A model generated the notes under the pieces. The model was not told the origin of the DNA and ran no database searches. It saw nothing but the letters and a program-made list of their open reading frames with translations. DNA of 64,000 bases from contig SVRT01000006.1 in NCBI GenBank assembly GCA_015064685.1, positions 1 to 64,000 on the forward strand, written 5' to 3'. Positions within the stretch are counted from its first letter, which is position 1. Each line of letters opens with the position of its first letter. The DNA is from Oscillospiraceae bacterium (GTDB lineage Bacteria; Bacillota; Clostridia; Oscillospirales; CAG-272). Both the position numbers and the translations under genes were made by a program. This document shows positions 26,851-37,528 of this stretch, in pieces.

Positions 26851-29800
26851 TTACGAGTCTATAGTAGAGATAGTCAGCGTTGTCTCCTCAAGAACGTCGA
26901 GCAATACGCGGACTGTATCAAGAGAGGTGAACATAGTCACGTTATTCTCGGTCGCGTACTTTCTTATCTCAAAGCCGTCGCGTGTAACTCCAGACGAAGA
27001 CGGATCGCTCGTGTTGATGACGTACGCGATATGTCCCTGACGGATCGAATCAGCGATCTCCTCGCTTCCGTCCGAGAGCTTCTTGAGGACGTGAGTTCTG
27101 ATGCCGTTTTCCTTTAGGAACTTTGCCGTTCCGCTAGTCGCCTCGATGTTGAATCCGAGGTTGTAGAAGCGGCGGATGAGAGGCAGAGCCTCCTCCTTAT
27201 CGCAATCCGCGATCGTCGCAAACACGGTTCCGTAATTCTGCAGGTGCATTCCCGATGCCTGGAGAGCCTTATAGAGCGCTCTGTAATACTTATCGTCGTA
27301 GCCTATCGCCTCACCCGTCGACTTCATCTCGGGGGAGAGGTACGCGTCGAGTCCGCGGAGCTTATTGAAGGAGAATACAGGCACCTTTACGTACCAGCGC
27401 TTCTTCTCCTCGGGATAGAGCGAGAAGATCCCCTGCTCCTTGAGTGACTTGCCGAGGATACACTCGGTCGCGATGTCTGCAAGGCTGTATCCCGTTGACT
27501 TTGAGAGGAAGGGTACGGTTCTTGACGAGCGGGGATTTACCTCGATGATAAACACCTCGTCGTTCTTATCAACGATAAACTGAATATTGTAAAGACCTAC
27601 GATGCCGATTCCGAGTCCGAGCTTCTTTGCGTACTGAAGGATAGTTCCCTTCACCTTATCGGAGATAGAGAAGGTGGGATATACGCTTATCGAGTCACCC
27701 GAGTGGATTCCCGTTCTCTCGACAAGCTCCATAATACCCGGTACGAAAACGTCGTGTCCGTCGCAGATCGCGTCGACCTCGACCTCCTTACCGCTGATAT
27801 ACTTGTCGACAAGCACGGGCTTGTCCTCGTCTATCTCAACAGCGGTCTTGAGGTAATGACGGAGCTGCTCCTCGTTTGCAACTATCTGCATAGCGCGTCC
27901 TCCAAGCACGAAGGAAGGACGAACGAGTACGGGATATCCGACCTTAGCCGCGGCGGCAACGCCGTCCTCGATCTTGGTAACGGCGCGTCCCTCGGGCTGA
28001 GGGATACCAAGCTCCTTGAGAAGCTTTTCAAACGCGTCTCTGTTCTCGGCGCGGTCGATTGCGGCGCAATCGGTACCGATTATCTTTACACCGAGATCGT
28101 CGAGAGGCTGCGCGAGATTTATCGCGGTCTGTCCGCCGAGCGAGGCGACTACGCCCTCGGGCTTTTCAAACTCGATGATATTCATTACGTCCTCGGGTGT
28201 GAGAGGCTCGAAATAGAGCTTGTCCGCGGTCGTGTAGTCGGTCGAGACAGTCTCGGGGTTGTTGTTTATGATTATAGCCTCATAGCCGGATTTCTTGATC
28301 GTGCTTACGGCATGTACGGTCGAGTAGTCAAACTCAACGCCCTGTCCGATACGGATAGGTCCTGCGCCGAGAACAACGATCTTCTTCTTATCGGTAAGCC
28401 TTGACGCGTTCTCACCCGTGTATGAGGAGTAGAAGTAAGGAATGTAGGCACCCGTGTGGCAGGTGTCGACCATCTTGAATACTGGGAAAAGGTTATTTTC
28501 CTTTCTGAACTTGAAGACGTCAAGCTCCGAGCATTTCCACATTCTTGCAACGTACTTGTCCGAAAAGCCCATCTTCTTTGCCGCCTTGAGCATTTCAAGG
28601 TCAAAGACGTGTTTCTTGAGCGTCTCCTCCATATCGACGATGTTCTTTATAGCCTGGAGGAAGAATGATGTGATCTTCGTGATCTCGTGGATCTCCTCGA
28701 CCGTCGCGCCGCGGTAGATAAGCTCTGCGATAGCGAAGATGTTATCGTCGCGGAACTCCGATATGTACGCGCGGAGATCGTCGTCTGACATATTGTCAAA
28801 CTTGTGGTGGTATATATGGTTTACGCCGACCTCAAGCGAGCGGATGCCCTTAAGAAGGCACTCCTCGAGATTCGAGCCTATTCCCATTACCTCACCCGTT
28901 GCCTTCATCTGCGTGCCAAGCTGGTTTGACGCAGTGGTGAATTTATCGAACGGGAAGCGGGGGAGCTTTGCTATAACGTAGTCAAGCTCGGGCTCAAATG
29001 CCGCGTTGGTATTTGCTATCTTTATGTCCTCGAGCGCCATTCCGACCGCGATCTTTGCGGTGACGCGCGCGATCGGGTAGCCCGATGCCTTACTTGCAAG
29101 CGCGGACGAACGCGAAACGCGGGGGTTGACCTCGATGAGGTAATACTTACTTGAATGGGGGTCAAGCGCGAACTGTACGTTACAGCCTCCCTCTATCTTC
29201 AGCTCCTTGATTATCTTGATCGCGGAGTCGTTGAGCATCTTCTTGTCCGCGTCGGAAAGAGTCATAATCGGCGCTACGACGAGCGAGTCGCCCGTGTGGA
29301 CGCCAACGGGGTCGATGTTCTCCATTCCGCAGATGGTGATGGCATGATCGTTTGAGTCGCGCATTACCTCAAACTCGATCTCCTTATATCCCTTTACGCT
29401 CTTCTCGATAAGCACCTGATGAACGGGCGAGAGCTTAAAGGCGTTAAGACCGATCTCGTAAAGCTCAGCTTCGTTGTTGGCAAAGCCGCCGCCCGTACCT
29501 CCGAGCGTGAACGCAGGACGGAGAACGACGGGGTAGCCGATCCTCTCAGCCGCCTCCTTCGCCTCCTCGATAGAGTAGGTGATCTCGGACGGAATGGTGG
29601 GCTCGCCGATAGACTGGCAAAGCTCCTTGAAAAGCTCTCTGTCCTCGGCTCTCTCAATGCTCTCCGAGCTTGTTCCGAGAAGCTCGGTGCGGCACTCCTT
29701 CAAAATTCCCTTCTTCTCGAGCTGCATAGCGAGGTTGAGTCCCGTCTGACCGCCGATTCCGGGCAGGATCGCGTCGGGACGCTCGTATCTGAGTATCTTC

Positions 29801-30024
29801 GCGATATATTCAAGTGTCAAGGGCTCCATATAGACCTTGTCCGCTATGGACGTGTCAGTCATGATCGTCGCGGGGTTGGAGTTGACGAGTACAACCTCGT
29901 AGCCCTCCTCCTTGAGCGCAAGGCACGCCTGCGTACCTGCGTAGTCAAATTCCGCCGCCTGACCTATTACGATAGGTCCCGAGCCAATGATCAGAATCTT
30001 CTTTAAATCTGTTCTCTTTGCCAT
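26851..30024 (-). CDS. carB: Carbamoyl-phosphate synthase large subunit
   Basis: 1057 aa, duplicated ATP-grasp domains, IIGSGPIVIGQAAEFDYAGTQA. Confidence 0.97.
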   Translation of the reverse strand: MAKRTDLKKILIIGSGPIVIGQAAEFDYAGTQACLALKEEGYEVVLVNSNPATIMTDTSIADKVYMEPLTLEYIAKILRYERPDAILPGIGGQTGLNLAMQLEKKGILKECRTELLGTSSESIERAEDRELFKELCQSIGEPTIPSEITYSIEEAKEAAERIGYPVVLRPAFTLGGTGGGFANNEAELYEIGLNAFKLSPVHQVLIEKSVKGYKEIEFEVMRDSNDHAITICGMENIDPVGVHTGDSLVVAPIMTLSDADKKMLNDSAIKIIKELKIEGGCNVQFALDPHSSKYYLIEVNPRVSRSSALASKASGYPIARVTAKIAVGMALEDIKIANTNAAFEPELDYVIAKLPRFPFDKFTTASNQLGTQMKATGEVMGIGSNLEECLLKGIRSLEVGVNHIYHHKFDNMSDDDLRAYISEFRDDNIFAIAELIYRGATVEEIHEITKITSFFLQAIKNIVDMEETLKKHVFDLEMLKAAKKMGFSDKYVARMWKCSELDVFKFRKENNLFPVFKMVDTCHTGAYIPYFYSSYTGENASRLTDKKKIVVLGAGPIRIGQGVEFDYSTVHAVSTIKKSGYEAIIINNNPETVSTDYTTADKLYFEPLTPEDVMNIIEFEKPEGVVASLGGQTAINLAQPLDDLGVKIIGTDCAAIDRAENRDAFEKLLKELGIPQPEGRAVTKIEDGVAAAAKVGYPVLVRPSFVLGGRAMQIVANEEQLRHYLKTAVEIDEDKPVLVDKYISGKEVEVDAICDGHDVFVPGIMELVERTGIHSGDSISVYPTFSISDKVKGTILQYAKKLGLGIGIVGLYNIQFIVDKNDEVFIIEVNPRSSRTVPFLSKSTGYSLADIATECILGKSLKEQGIFSLYPEEKKRWYVKVPVFSFNKLRGLDAYLSPEMKSTGEAIGYDDKYYRALYKALQASGMHLQNYGTVFATIADCDKEEALPLIRRFYNLGFNIEATSGTAKFLKENGIRTHVLKKLSDGSEEIADSIRQGHIAYVINTSDPSSSGVTRDGFEIRKYATENNVTMFTSLDTVRVLLDVLEETTLTISTIDS

Positions 30025-30075
30025 ATTCTATCTCCATTCCGTCCCCGCACATCTGCTACGGGAACATTTTTATTT

Positions 30076-30262
30076 CAAATTTTGATTTGTCGGTGCCTTC
30101 GGCGAGTCGCTTTTTGGAAAAAAGCTCCGCAAAAACTTTCAATACGCTTCGCACTGTAGGGCGGGGGCTTGCTCCCGCCGTTTCGTTGAATTTAAAAGGT
30201 TTTCACGGCGGGAGCAAGCCCCCGCCCTACATTGTAGACCGTTCGATAAACCGCAATTTATC
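30076..30262. repeat. Intergenic structured element, chimeric C-fragment + family E hairpin
   Basis: CAAATTTTGATTTGTCGG ... CGATAAACCGCAATTTAT ends; family C fragment then a perfect 27-bp inverted repeat TGTAGGGCGGGGGCTTGCTCCCGCCGT (30155-30181 / 30205-30231). Confidence 0.85.
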
Positions 30263-30265
30263 GGT

Positions 30266-31465
30266 TTATTTAATAATTTTTCCGTTATATACTGTTGCTA
30301 CGCATTTACCGAAGAGCTTTTCTCCCTCAAAGGGTGTTGCTCTGCCCATCGATTTGAAGGCGGTGGGGTCGACGGTATACTCCTCGTCGAGTGACCAAAC
30401 CGAAAAACCGTTACTCTCGGCAAGCCCGAATCTCTTTCTCGGATTATACACAAAAAGGTCAAGGAGCTTTTCCATACTCATTCTGCCCGTTCTTATAAAG
30501 TGCGTATACATAAGCGGAAACGCGGTCTCAAGTCCGACTATACCGAACGCGCTCTTCTCAAGTCCGCGCGATTTTTCCTCCGCGGAGTGCGGCGCGTGGT
30601 CGGTCGCGATCATATCTATCGTGCCGTCAAGCACACCCTCGATGAGCGCTTCTCGGTCGCTCTCGCTACGCAATGGCGGGTTCATCTTGAACCGTCCGTG
30701 CTCTTGAAGGTCCTTGTCGCAAAGGATGAGATAGTGCGGCCCCGTCTCGCAGGTCACTCTGACCCCGTCGGCCTTTGCGGCGCGAATAAGCTCGACACTC
30801 TCCTTTGTCGATATATGGCAGACGTGATAATCACATTCGATCTCTTTTACAAGTCTCAGGTCTCTCTCTATCTGTCTCCACTCGCTCTCCGAGCAGATCC
30901 CTCTGTGTCCGTGAGCCTTGGCATACTCACCGTCGTGGATATAACCTCCGCGCAAGAGGTCGTTGACCTCGCAATGCGCGACTATCATCTTGCCGAGCGC
31001 TTTTGCCCTCTGCATGGCCTCGCGCATCATAGAGTCGTCCTGCACGCCGCGTCCGTCGTCCGAAAAGCCGATGACCTTATCAGCCATTCCCTCGAGGTCT
31101 GCGATCCTCTCGCCCTTCTCACCGACCGTAATAGCGCCGTACGGGTGGACTCCTATACAAGCGTTCTTCTCTATCAGATCAAGCTGTAAAGCAAGATTTT
31201 CTTTCGAATCGGGAACGGGGTCAAGGTTTGGCATCGTGCAAACGTCGGTGTAACCTCCCGCGGCAGCCGCCAGCGAGCCTGTCTCCACCGTCTCCTTATA
31301 AGAAAAACCCGGCTCGCGAAAATGCACGTGCACGTCGCAAAAGCCGGGAAAAATACTGTATTCGGGAGAGTTGAAGGGAGAGAGAGACTCCTGCGACAAA
31401 AAACAGTTAACCATGGACTCTGTATCCTTGATCTTACCGTACATTTTTGCCTTTATAGCCGTCAT
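30266..31465 (-). CDS. pyrC: Dihydroorotase
   Basis: GFCDVHVHFREPG; DMIATDHAPHS; start set at MTAIKAKMYGK. Confidence 0.95.
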   Translation of the reverse strand: MTAIKAKMYGKIKDTESMVNCFLSQESLSPFNSPEYSIFPGFCDVHVHFREPGFSYKETVETGSLAAAAGGYTDVCTMPNLDPVPDSKENLALQLDLIEKNACIGVHPYGAITVGEKGERIADLEGMADKVIGFSDDGRGVQDDSMMREAMQRAKALGKMIVAHCEVNDLLRGGYIHDGEYAKAHGHRGICSESEWRQIERDLRLVKEIECDYHVCHISTKESVELIRAAKADGVRVTCETGPHYLILCDKDLQEHGRFKMNPPLRSESDREALIEGVLDGTIDMIATDHAPHSAEEKSRGLEKSAFGIVGLETAFPLMYTHFIRTGRMSMEKLLDLFVYNPRKRFGLAESNGFSVWSLDEEYTVDPTAFKSMGRATPFEGEKLFGKCVATVYNGKIIK

Positions 31466-31649
31466 TTTTCTTCTCCGTTTCTTTGGTCTCTTTGGTTTCA
31501 AAAAATTTTTGCCTAAACTTAAGTTATTATAACACAAACACACCTTTGTGTCAAGTGCCATACCCCATTTTTATCAAAAACGTTACAATTAACATATACC
31601 GCAAAGATTTTCTCCCCTGTTATTGGCGAAATTACAAAAATACGGTTTT

Positions 31650-31900
31650 CAAATTTTGATTTGTAGGGGAGGCGAACAATCCCTCAGTCACGCGCAAGGC
31701 GTGACAGCTCCCTTTACACAAGGGAGCTTTGTTGGTGGATGTTCGTACACATTATAAATGTGAAAACCTTTTAAATTTAAAGAAAACTTCACTATATCCA
31801 CGTTCTCCACCTTTCAGGTAAAGCTCCCTTGTGTAAAGGGAGCTGTCGAGCGAATGCGAGACTGAGGGATTGTTCGCGTCCCCTATAAACCGCAATTTAT
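31650..31900. repeat. Intergenic structured element, family B (copy 2)
   Basis: CAAATTTTGATTTGTAGG ... TATAAACCGCAATTTAT; same interior as copy 1. Confidence 0.85.
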
Positions 31901-32221
31901 CTTCCTTTGCAATTTTATTTTTTTCGCGGTCGGTTTTCTTCATTTTAACATAATGCCCATTCAAAAAATATTTTCATTTTTGCAGCCGACAAAATAGAAC
32001 AGATGTGCTATAATATTATTGTTCCACCGAGTTACCGTCCCCAAAACGCGCGAGGAGCTACTTTAAAGGGCGTCTTTAATAAGCTTCGAAAAATGATTGA
32101 AAAACAATGCAAAAAATCGAACGAAAGAATAGTTTACCTCACGAAAAACGTGAAAAAACCAAAAAAAATAAATCTTTATCACAAAAAAACAAAATAAAAT
32201 TCAATAAAAAAAGGAGCAAAA

Positions 32222-32671
32222 ATGAGCACAACAGAAAAAGGTATACTTATCTTCAACGAATGGCTTGAGGCGATGTCCGACCTCAAGGGTACAGACTTCA
32301 AATCATTGGTTTTAGCGATGTACCGCTTCCAGACCTTTGGCGAAGAACCGCCCGAATTTAAAGGAAAAGCGCGGGGTTACGCCGCTATTATCTTCCCGCA
32401 ACTCAGACGAAGGCTGGAGCTGTCCAAAGCGGGGACGGAGGGAGCAAAAAAGAGGCTCTCTGCCGGCGGTGAGGCTTCAAGCCCCCTTGATGACCCCCTT
32501 TGGGATATAGAAAAGAAAATAAAAGAAGAAAAAAGAAAAGAATACCTCTCTTCCCGCGCCCGCGAGCTGGAGGAAAAAAAGAAGTGGAACGAGTTTTTTG
32601 AAGCCGCCGTTGCTCGCTCACTAAGCATAGCGGCACCGACGGACGAGCCGTCGGTGCCTGATGAAAATTAA
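32222..32671 (+). CDS. DUF6291-like phage-associated protein (isolated)
   Basis: GILIFNEWLEAMSDLKGTDFKSLVLAMYRFQTFGEEPPEFKGKARGYAAIIFPQLRRRLELSKAGTEGAKKR resembles phage DUF6291 N-termini; AAGGAGC RBS. Confidence 0.6.
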   Translation: MSTTEKGILIFNEWLEAMSDLKGTDFKSLVLAMYRFQTFGEEPPEFKGKARGYAAIIFPQLRRRLELSKAGTEGAKKRLSAGGEASSPLDDPLWDIEKKIKEEKRKEYLSSRARELEEKKKWNEFFEAAVARSLSIAAPTDEPSVPDEN

Positions 32672-32694
32672 ATATTCTACTAACTGATTTTATA

Positions 32695-35172
32695 TCAGTC
32701 TATATACTCAACCGCGGGATAGAGCATCGCCTGAGGATTGGAGTCATATCTCGCTACCGCGAAGACTATCTCATCCCCTTCCTCTACGTCGAGAACAAGG
32801 TCCGCCCACATCTTATTGATCGTAGCCTCGGTTGCCGCTGTCGAGAATACCTGCCAGTTGGCGTAATTGCTCGGGTTGCCGTCTACCTTCTTCGGCCATA
32901 CCATCTCGCCGTTGACGAATACCGCAACGTAGCACGAGGAGAGATTAGGCGTAAAGGTAGTTGCGCTGATCTTGACCTGTCCCGACTTGCCTGCGGTGTA
33001 TCTGATACCGAGCGTGCCGACGTCTTTATACTTATCAACAGCTCCTATTCTCATTCCTGCGGTAAGGTAGAAGCCGCCGTGACCCGACCAGAGGCTCTCG
33101 CCGTCGTAGAGCCAGCCGTTTTCCTCGACCTTGTCATAGACCGTGAACTCGCCCGTCGAATAGGTAAGGAAGCCTGCATCCCATCCGGGCATATATCCCT
33201 CGAAGCGACGGTCGGGATAAAGCGCCGTACCGTAATTGACGATAAGGGGCTTGTTGCTTGCGAAGCTTGAGTTATACGCGACCTTGAAGGTACGTGTATC
33301 AAGCAGCTTGTCGCCAAGGTAGATCTCAATCGTGATCTCCTTTGCGGTGGCGTTGCTGCTCTTGATGTTAAATCCGTCGACCTCAAAGCCCTCTGTCAGA
33401 ACCTTGAGAGAAAGGCCCTGCACGGTCTTCCAGACGGGAGTGATGTAAGGCACGACCTGCGTGGTCATTCTGCCCGCGTCGAAATAGATCGTGTCGCCGA
33501 GGTCGTAGTGTCCGTCGATGCCGACGAGACGGAGAGTCACCTCGTCGCTCTGCTCATAGGTAAGCGTGTAATTCTTGTCGGGGTTGAGGTAATTGAGGAA
33601 CTGAAGTGTGTTTCTCATCGCGTCAACACCCATCTCGTTCTGTCCGAAGATACGGTAGTGTATCTGGGGATGTACGGTGTTGAGGGTCTTGGGGATATCG
33701 TATCCGAATATCGCCTTGAAGTTCTCGTTCGAGCCGTATACGTCGAGGAAGTAGTTCTCAACGTTCGCATCCGAGATTATCCAATTCTCGGTCGCCTTTG
33801 TAGCAAGAAATACGTTGGCATACGCGCCCTCGAGCTTATTTGCCGCGGTGTACTGCGCGAGACGGGGACCCGAGAGGAAAAGCTCGCTTATACCGTTTGA
33901 GCCCGAGCGGATCGTGAAGATGCCGCAATACTCAAGCTTCTTTTCTACTCCGTTGTGCTTGTAAACAACGTCCTTCTGCATTGCCTCGTGCATCTCGGCA
34001 AAAGCGTCGTAGTAATATTCGTAGGTGTTGGTGCTGTCGCCCTCGCCCTGGAACCAGTAGTATGCCATGTGGTTGAGGGTGAAGTGGCCCGCGTCTACCT
34101 CACGGTAGAGTGTCTCGAGCGCGAGGTTGAAAACGGCTACTGCCTGATAGTAATCGTTGTCGACTACGCTTCCGTCCTCGCTCGGCTTGAAGCAGTGAAT
34201 GGGCTGACCGCCGTGAGACGCGTTTACGATCCAGACGCGCTCGCCTGTCTGCTCTATCCACTCGTACGCCATACCTGCGCAAACGCTGAAGTTTGCAAAG
34301 CCCGAGCTGTAATCGAGGTCTGTAAGTACTTCGGGAGGGCAACCGTTCTTTACGACCATATTGTCCCATTCAAGCGTCTTTGTTACGTAGTCCTCTGCGG
34401 AGTAGATAGACAAGCCCTGTCCCGTCCAGGTGTAGTACGCCATGGTCTCGGGAGAACGCTTGAAGTATTTCTGATATTCACCCTTCTCGTAGGTGGAAGG
34501 GTCGGGTGGGTCACCGGAGCCGTTTGACTGACCCGTGAGGAAGAAGAGGTTGATGGGAGACGCGTGTACGATCACGCACTCCTCGCGTCCGTTTTCAAGC
34601 ACGACGGTCGCCATTCCGCAGCCCGAGGCATATACCGCGTTGCCGCGGATCTCAAGCACCGCGTCGTCCTTCTCGGTCTTGCCGGTCTTAAAGCTCGTTA
34701 CATCCTGGTCACGGATCTCGGCAATTGCAGAGCCGAAATCGTAGGTGTCCTGGAAGGTGATGTGTATGATGCCATCACGGTCAACGTAAGGATATTCTGT
34801 AACGTAGTTGATCTTCACGTCCTCATCCTCCTGAGTGTCATCGGACGGATCGGTCTCGATCTCATCACCGCCCTCGGTCTCCTCGCCGGAGTCATCGTCG
34901 GTTTCGGGATCGACTGTCGGATCTGTCTCCGGATCCTTGTCGGGATCTGTCTCGGGTGTTGTTTCGGGTGTTGTTTCGGGATCAGTCTCGGTATCGACCG
35001 CCTCGGTCTCTGCCCGAGTTGCCTTCTCGGACTCGGATACGACAGGCTCGGTCACACCTTCGGTAGCCGCGTCTGTTCCCTTTTGAGTGCTCTGCTCACC
35101 CTTGTTCGTATCGCACGCGACGATTGCAAGAAGCATTATGATCGCGAGAGCGAGTGCTAATAACTTTTTCAT
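32695..35172 (-). CDS. Large lipoprotein with sialate O-acetylesterase-like (SGNH/SASA) domain and acidic T/D/P/E linker
   Basis: Lipobox LLAIVAC; linker TDPETTPETTPETDPDKDPETDPTVDPETD; NLFFLTGQSNGSGD and YYWFQGEGDS motifs. Confidence 0.75.
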   Translation of the reverse strand: MKKLLALALAIIMLLAIVACDTNKGEQSTQKGTDAATEGVTEPVVSESEKATRAETEAVDTETDPETTPETTPETDPDKDPETDPTVDPETDDDSGEETEGGDEIETDPSDDTQEDEDVKINYVTEYPYVDRDGIIHITFQDTYDFGSAIAEIRDQDVTSFKTGKTEKDDAVLEIRGNAVYASGCGMATVVLENGREECVIVHASPINLFFLTGQSNGSGDPPDPSTYEKGEYQKYFKRSPETMAYYTWTGQGLSIYSAEDYVTKTLEWDNMVVKNGCPPEVLTDLDYSSGFANFSVCAGMAYEWIEQTGERVWIVNASHGGQPIHCFKPSEDGSVVDNDYYQAVAVFNLALETLYREVDAGHFTLNHMAYYWFQGEGDSTNTYEYYYDAFAEMHEAMQKDVVYKHNGVEKKLEYCGIFTIRSGSNGISELFLSGPRLAQYTAANKLEGAYANVFLATKATENWIISDANVENYFLDVYGSNENFKAIFGYDIPKTLNTVHPQIHYRIFGQNEMGVDAMRNTLQFLNYLNPDKNYTLTYEQSDEVTLRLVGIDGHYDLGDTIYFDAGRMTTQVVPYITPVWKTVQGLSLKVLTEGFEVDGFNIKSSNATAKEITIEIYLGDKLLDTRTFKVAYNSSFASNKPLIVNYGTALYPDRRFEGYMPGWDAGFLTYSTGEFTVYDKVEENGWLYDGESLWSGHGGFYLTAGMRIGAVDKYKDVGTLGIRYTAGKSGQVKISATTFTPNLSSCYVAVFVNGEMVWPKKVDGNPSNYANWQVFSTAATEATINKMWADLVLDVEEGDEIVFAVARYDSNPQAMLYPAVEYID

Positions 35173-35334
35173 AGAGTTTCCTCCTACAAAGTATATATAT
35201 ATCTAATCCATTATACTTTATTTTTCACACACTTGTCAATCGGCATATTGACAGTTATCCACCGCTTTTTTTGTGGTTTTTGACGAAGAGAGAGTAAAAT
35301 GAAAAAAGAAAATTCAAAATGTAGTGTTAGATAC

Positions 35335-35598
35335 ATTGCAGTTTGTCTGCGTGTTTAGCCTTCCCCAGCGGGGAAGGGGGACCGCGGTAGCGGTGGATGA
35401 GGAGGTCGCCCTTTTGTGGGCTTCGCGTCCGTGTAAAGACCTTGTTCCGATGCATAAGAATCTTTGCACGAAAAGACAAAATCCACACCGCTCCCGTGAA
35501 ATACATCCTAATGGCGACCTCCTCATCCACCACCTTCGGTGGTCCCCCTTCTCCGCTGGAGAAGGCTATTCGCGACAGCTCGATAAATCATAATTTGA
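35335..35598. repeat. Intergenic structured element, family A (copy 5, inverted polarity)
   Basis: Left ATTGCAGTTTGTCTGCG equals reverse complement of the copy 2 right end; right CGATAAATCATAATTTGA. Confidence 0.82.
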
Positions 35599-35612
35599 AA
35601 TACTATTTATTC

Positions 35613-35842
35613 AGAGGTTTTTGGAGATAGGGGGAGGGTCAAGGGAGGGGGAAAGTACACTTTTTCCTCTGAAAAAAGGCACCTGCGGTGGGCAAGCTTC
35701 GTGTGACGTTATCATTTTCGATCATTTATCCCTCGACAATTTTATCCCTTTATACATAGAGGTTTTTGGAGATAGGGGGAGGGTCAAGGGAGGGGGAAAG
35801 GACGCTTTTTCCTCTGAAAAAAGGTCCTTTCCCCCTCCCTTG
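35613..35842. repeat. ~67-bp direct repeat (35613 and 35758) with a terminal 19-bp perfect hairpin
   Basis: AGAGGTTTTTGGAGATAGGGGGAGGGTCAAGGGAGGGGGAAAG...CTTTTTCCTCTGAAAAAAGG twice; CAAGGGAGGGGGAAAGGAC (35785-35803) pairs with 35824-35842. Confidence 0.85.
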
Positions 35843-35854
35843 GTTCCCTATAAA

Positions 35855-37528
35855 TCAAAACAATCCGCTGATCTTGCCGTTGTCGTCGACGTCGATGCGG
35901 CAGGCGGCGGGGACCTTAGGAAGACCCGGCATTGTCATAATATCGCCCGTGAGGACGACGACAAATCCTGCGCCTGCGCTCACCTTGACCTGACGGACGG
36001 TGACGGTGAAGCCCTCGGGTGCGCCGAGCTTAGTCGGGTCATCCGAGAAGGAGTATTGAGTTTTAGCAACGCATATAGGACACGAGCCGAAGCCGAGAGC
36101 TTCAAGCTGCGCGATCTGCTTTTGCGCCTGGGGTGTGATATTAACGCCCACACCGCCGTAAACGCGCTTTGTTACCGCCTCGATCTTCTCGGCGATGCTG
36201 AGCTCGTCGGAGTAGCTGAAGCTGAAATCGTTAGGCTCCTCGCAAAGTCTTACGACCTCGCGAGCCAGCTCCTCGCCTCCCTTGCCGCCCTCTGCCCAGA
36301 CGGTCGAGAGGACTACGTTAACGCCAAGCTTCTTGCATTTTTCAATAACAAGCTCTATCTCGGCGTCGGTGTCTGTCGGGAAGCGGTTGACCGCCACCAC
36401 GCAAGGCAATTTATATACGTTCTTGATATTTGAAACGTGACGGAGAAGGTTGGGTATTCCTTTCTCGAGCGTCTCGAGATTCTCTTCTCCAAGCTCGGTC
36501 TTTGCCGAGCCGCCGTGCATCTTGAGCGCGCGGACGGTAGCGACCACTACGACAGCACTCGGGTTGAGTGATGCCATACGGCACTTGATGTCAAGGAACT
36601 TCTCCGCTCCGAGATCCGCGCCGAATCCCGCCTCGGTGACGGCATAATCGCCGAGCTTCATTGCCATCTTGGTCGCGATCACCGAGTTGCAACCGTGAGC
36701 GATGTTGGCAAAGGGACCGCCGTGGACGAACGCGGGAGTTCCCTCGAGCGTCTGCACGAGATTGGGCTTAAGCGCGTCCTTGAGCAGCGCCGCCATAGCG
36801 CCCACCGCCCGGAGATCGCCCGCGGTCACGGGCTTCTCGTCGTATGTGTAGCCCACGATTATGCGCGAAAGCCTCTCTTTGAGGTCAGCGATCGAGTTTG
36901 CAAGGCAGAACACCGCCATGATCTCGGACGCGACCGTAATATCGTATCCGTCCTCTCTCGGCGTTCCGTTGACTCTGCCGCCGAGTCCGTCGGTGATGAA
37001 TCGGAGCTGACGGTCGTTCATATCAACGCATCTTTTCCAGGTGATGCGACGGGGGTCGATATTAAGCGCATTGCCCTGATAGATGTGGTTGTCGAGCATT
37101 GCCGCGAGCAGATTGTTCGCCGCGCCGATCGCGTGGAAGTCGCCCGTAAAGTGGAGATTGATGTCCTCCATCGGTACGACCTGGGCGTAGCCGCCGCCTG
37201 CCGCGCCGCCCTTGACTCCGAAAACCGGTCCGAGCGACGGCTCACGGAGAGCAACTACGACGTTCTTGCCTATTCTCTTGAGTCCGTCGGCAAGACCTAT
37301 GGTCGTGGTGGTCTTTCCCTCTCCCGCAGGAGTCGGTGTGATCGCCGTTACAAGGATGAGCTTGCCGTTTTTCCTCTCGCTCTCGCCGAGAAGCGAATAG
37401 TCGACCTTCGCCTTGTAGTTGCCGTACTGCTCAAGATATTTCTCGTCAACACCCGCGACCGCTGCGATCTCTCGGATGTGTTTCATTTTTGTGGATTGCG
37501 CGATTTCAATGTCGGATAAATATGCCAT
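35855..37528 (-). CDS. fhs: Formate-tetrahydrofolate ligase
   Basis: [35 protein letters not shown]. Confidence 0.97.
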   Translation of the reverse strand: MAYLSDIEIAQSTKMKHIREIAAVAGVDEKYLEQYGNYKAKVDYSLLGESERKNGKLILVTAITPTPAGEGKTTTTIGLADGLKRIGKNVVVALREPSLGPVFGVKGGAAGGGYAQVVPMEDINLHFTGDFHAIGAANNLLAAMLDNHIYQGNALNIDPRRITWKRCVDMNDRQLRFITDGLGGRVNGTPREDGYDITVASEIMAVFCLANSIADLKERLSRIIVGYTYDEKPVTAGDLRAVGAMAALLKDALKPNLVQTLEGTPAFVHGGPFANIAHGCNSVIATKMAMKLGDYAVTEAGFGADLGAEKFLDIKCRMASLNPSAVVVVATVRALKMHGGSAKTELGEENLETLEKGIPNLLRHVSNIKNVYKLPCVVAVNRFPTDTDAEIELVIEKCKKLGVNVVLSTVWAEGGKGGEELAREVVRLCEEPNDFSFSYSDELSIAEKIEAVTKRVYGGVGVNITPQAQKQIAQLEALGFGSCPICVAKTQYSFSDDPTKLGAPEGFTVTVRQVKVSAGAGFVVVLTGDIMTMPGLPKVPAACRIDVDDNGKISGLF

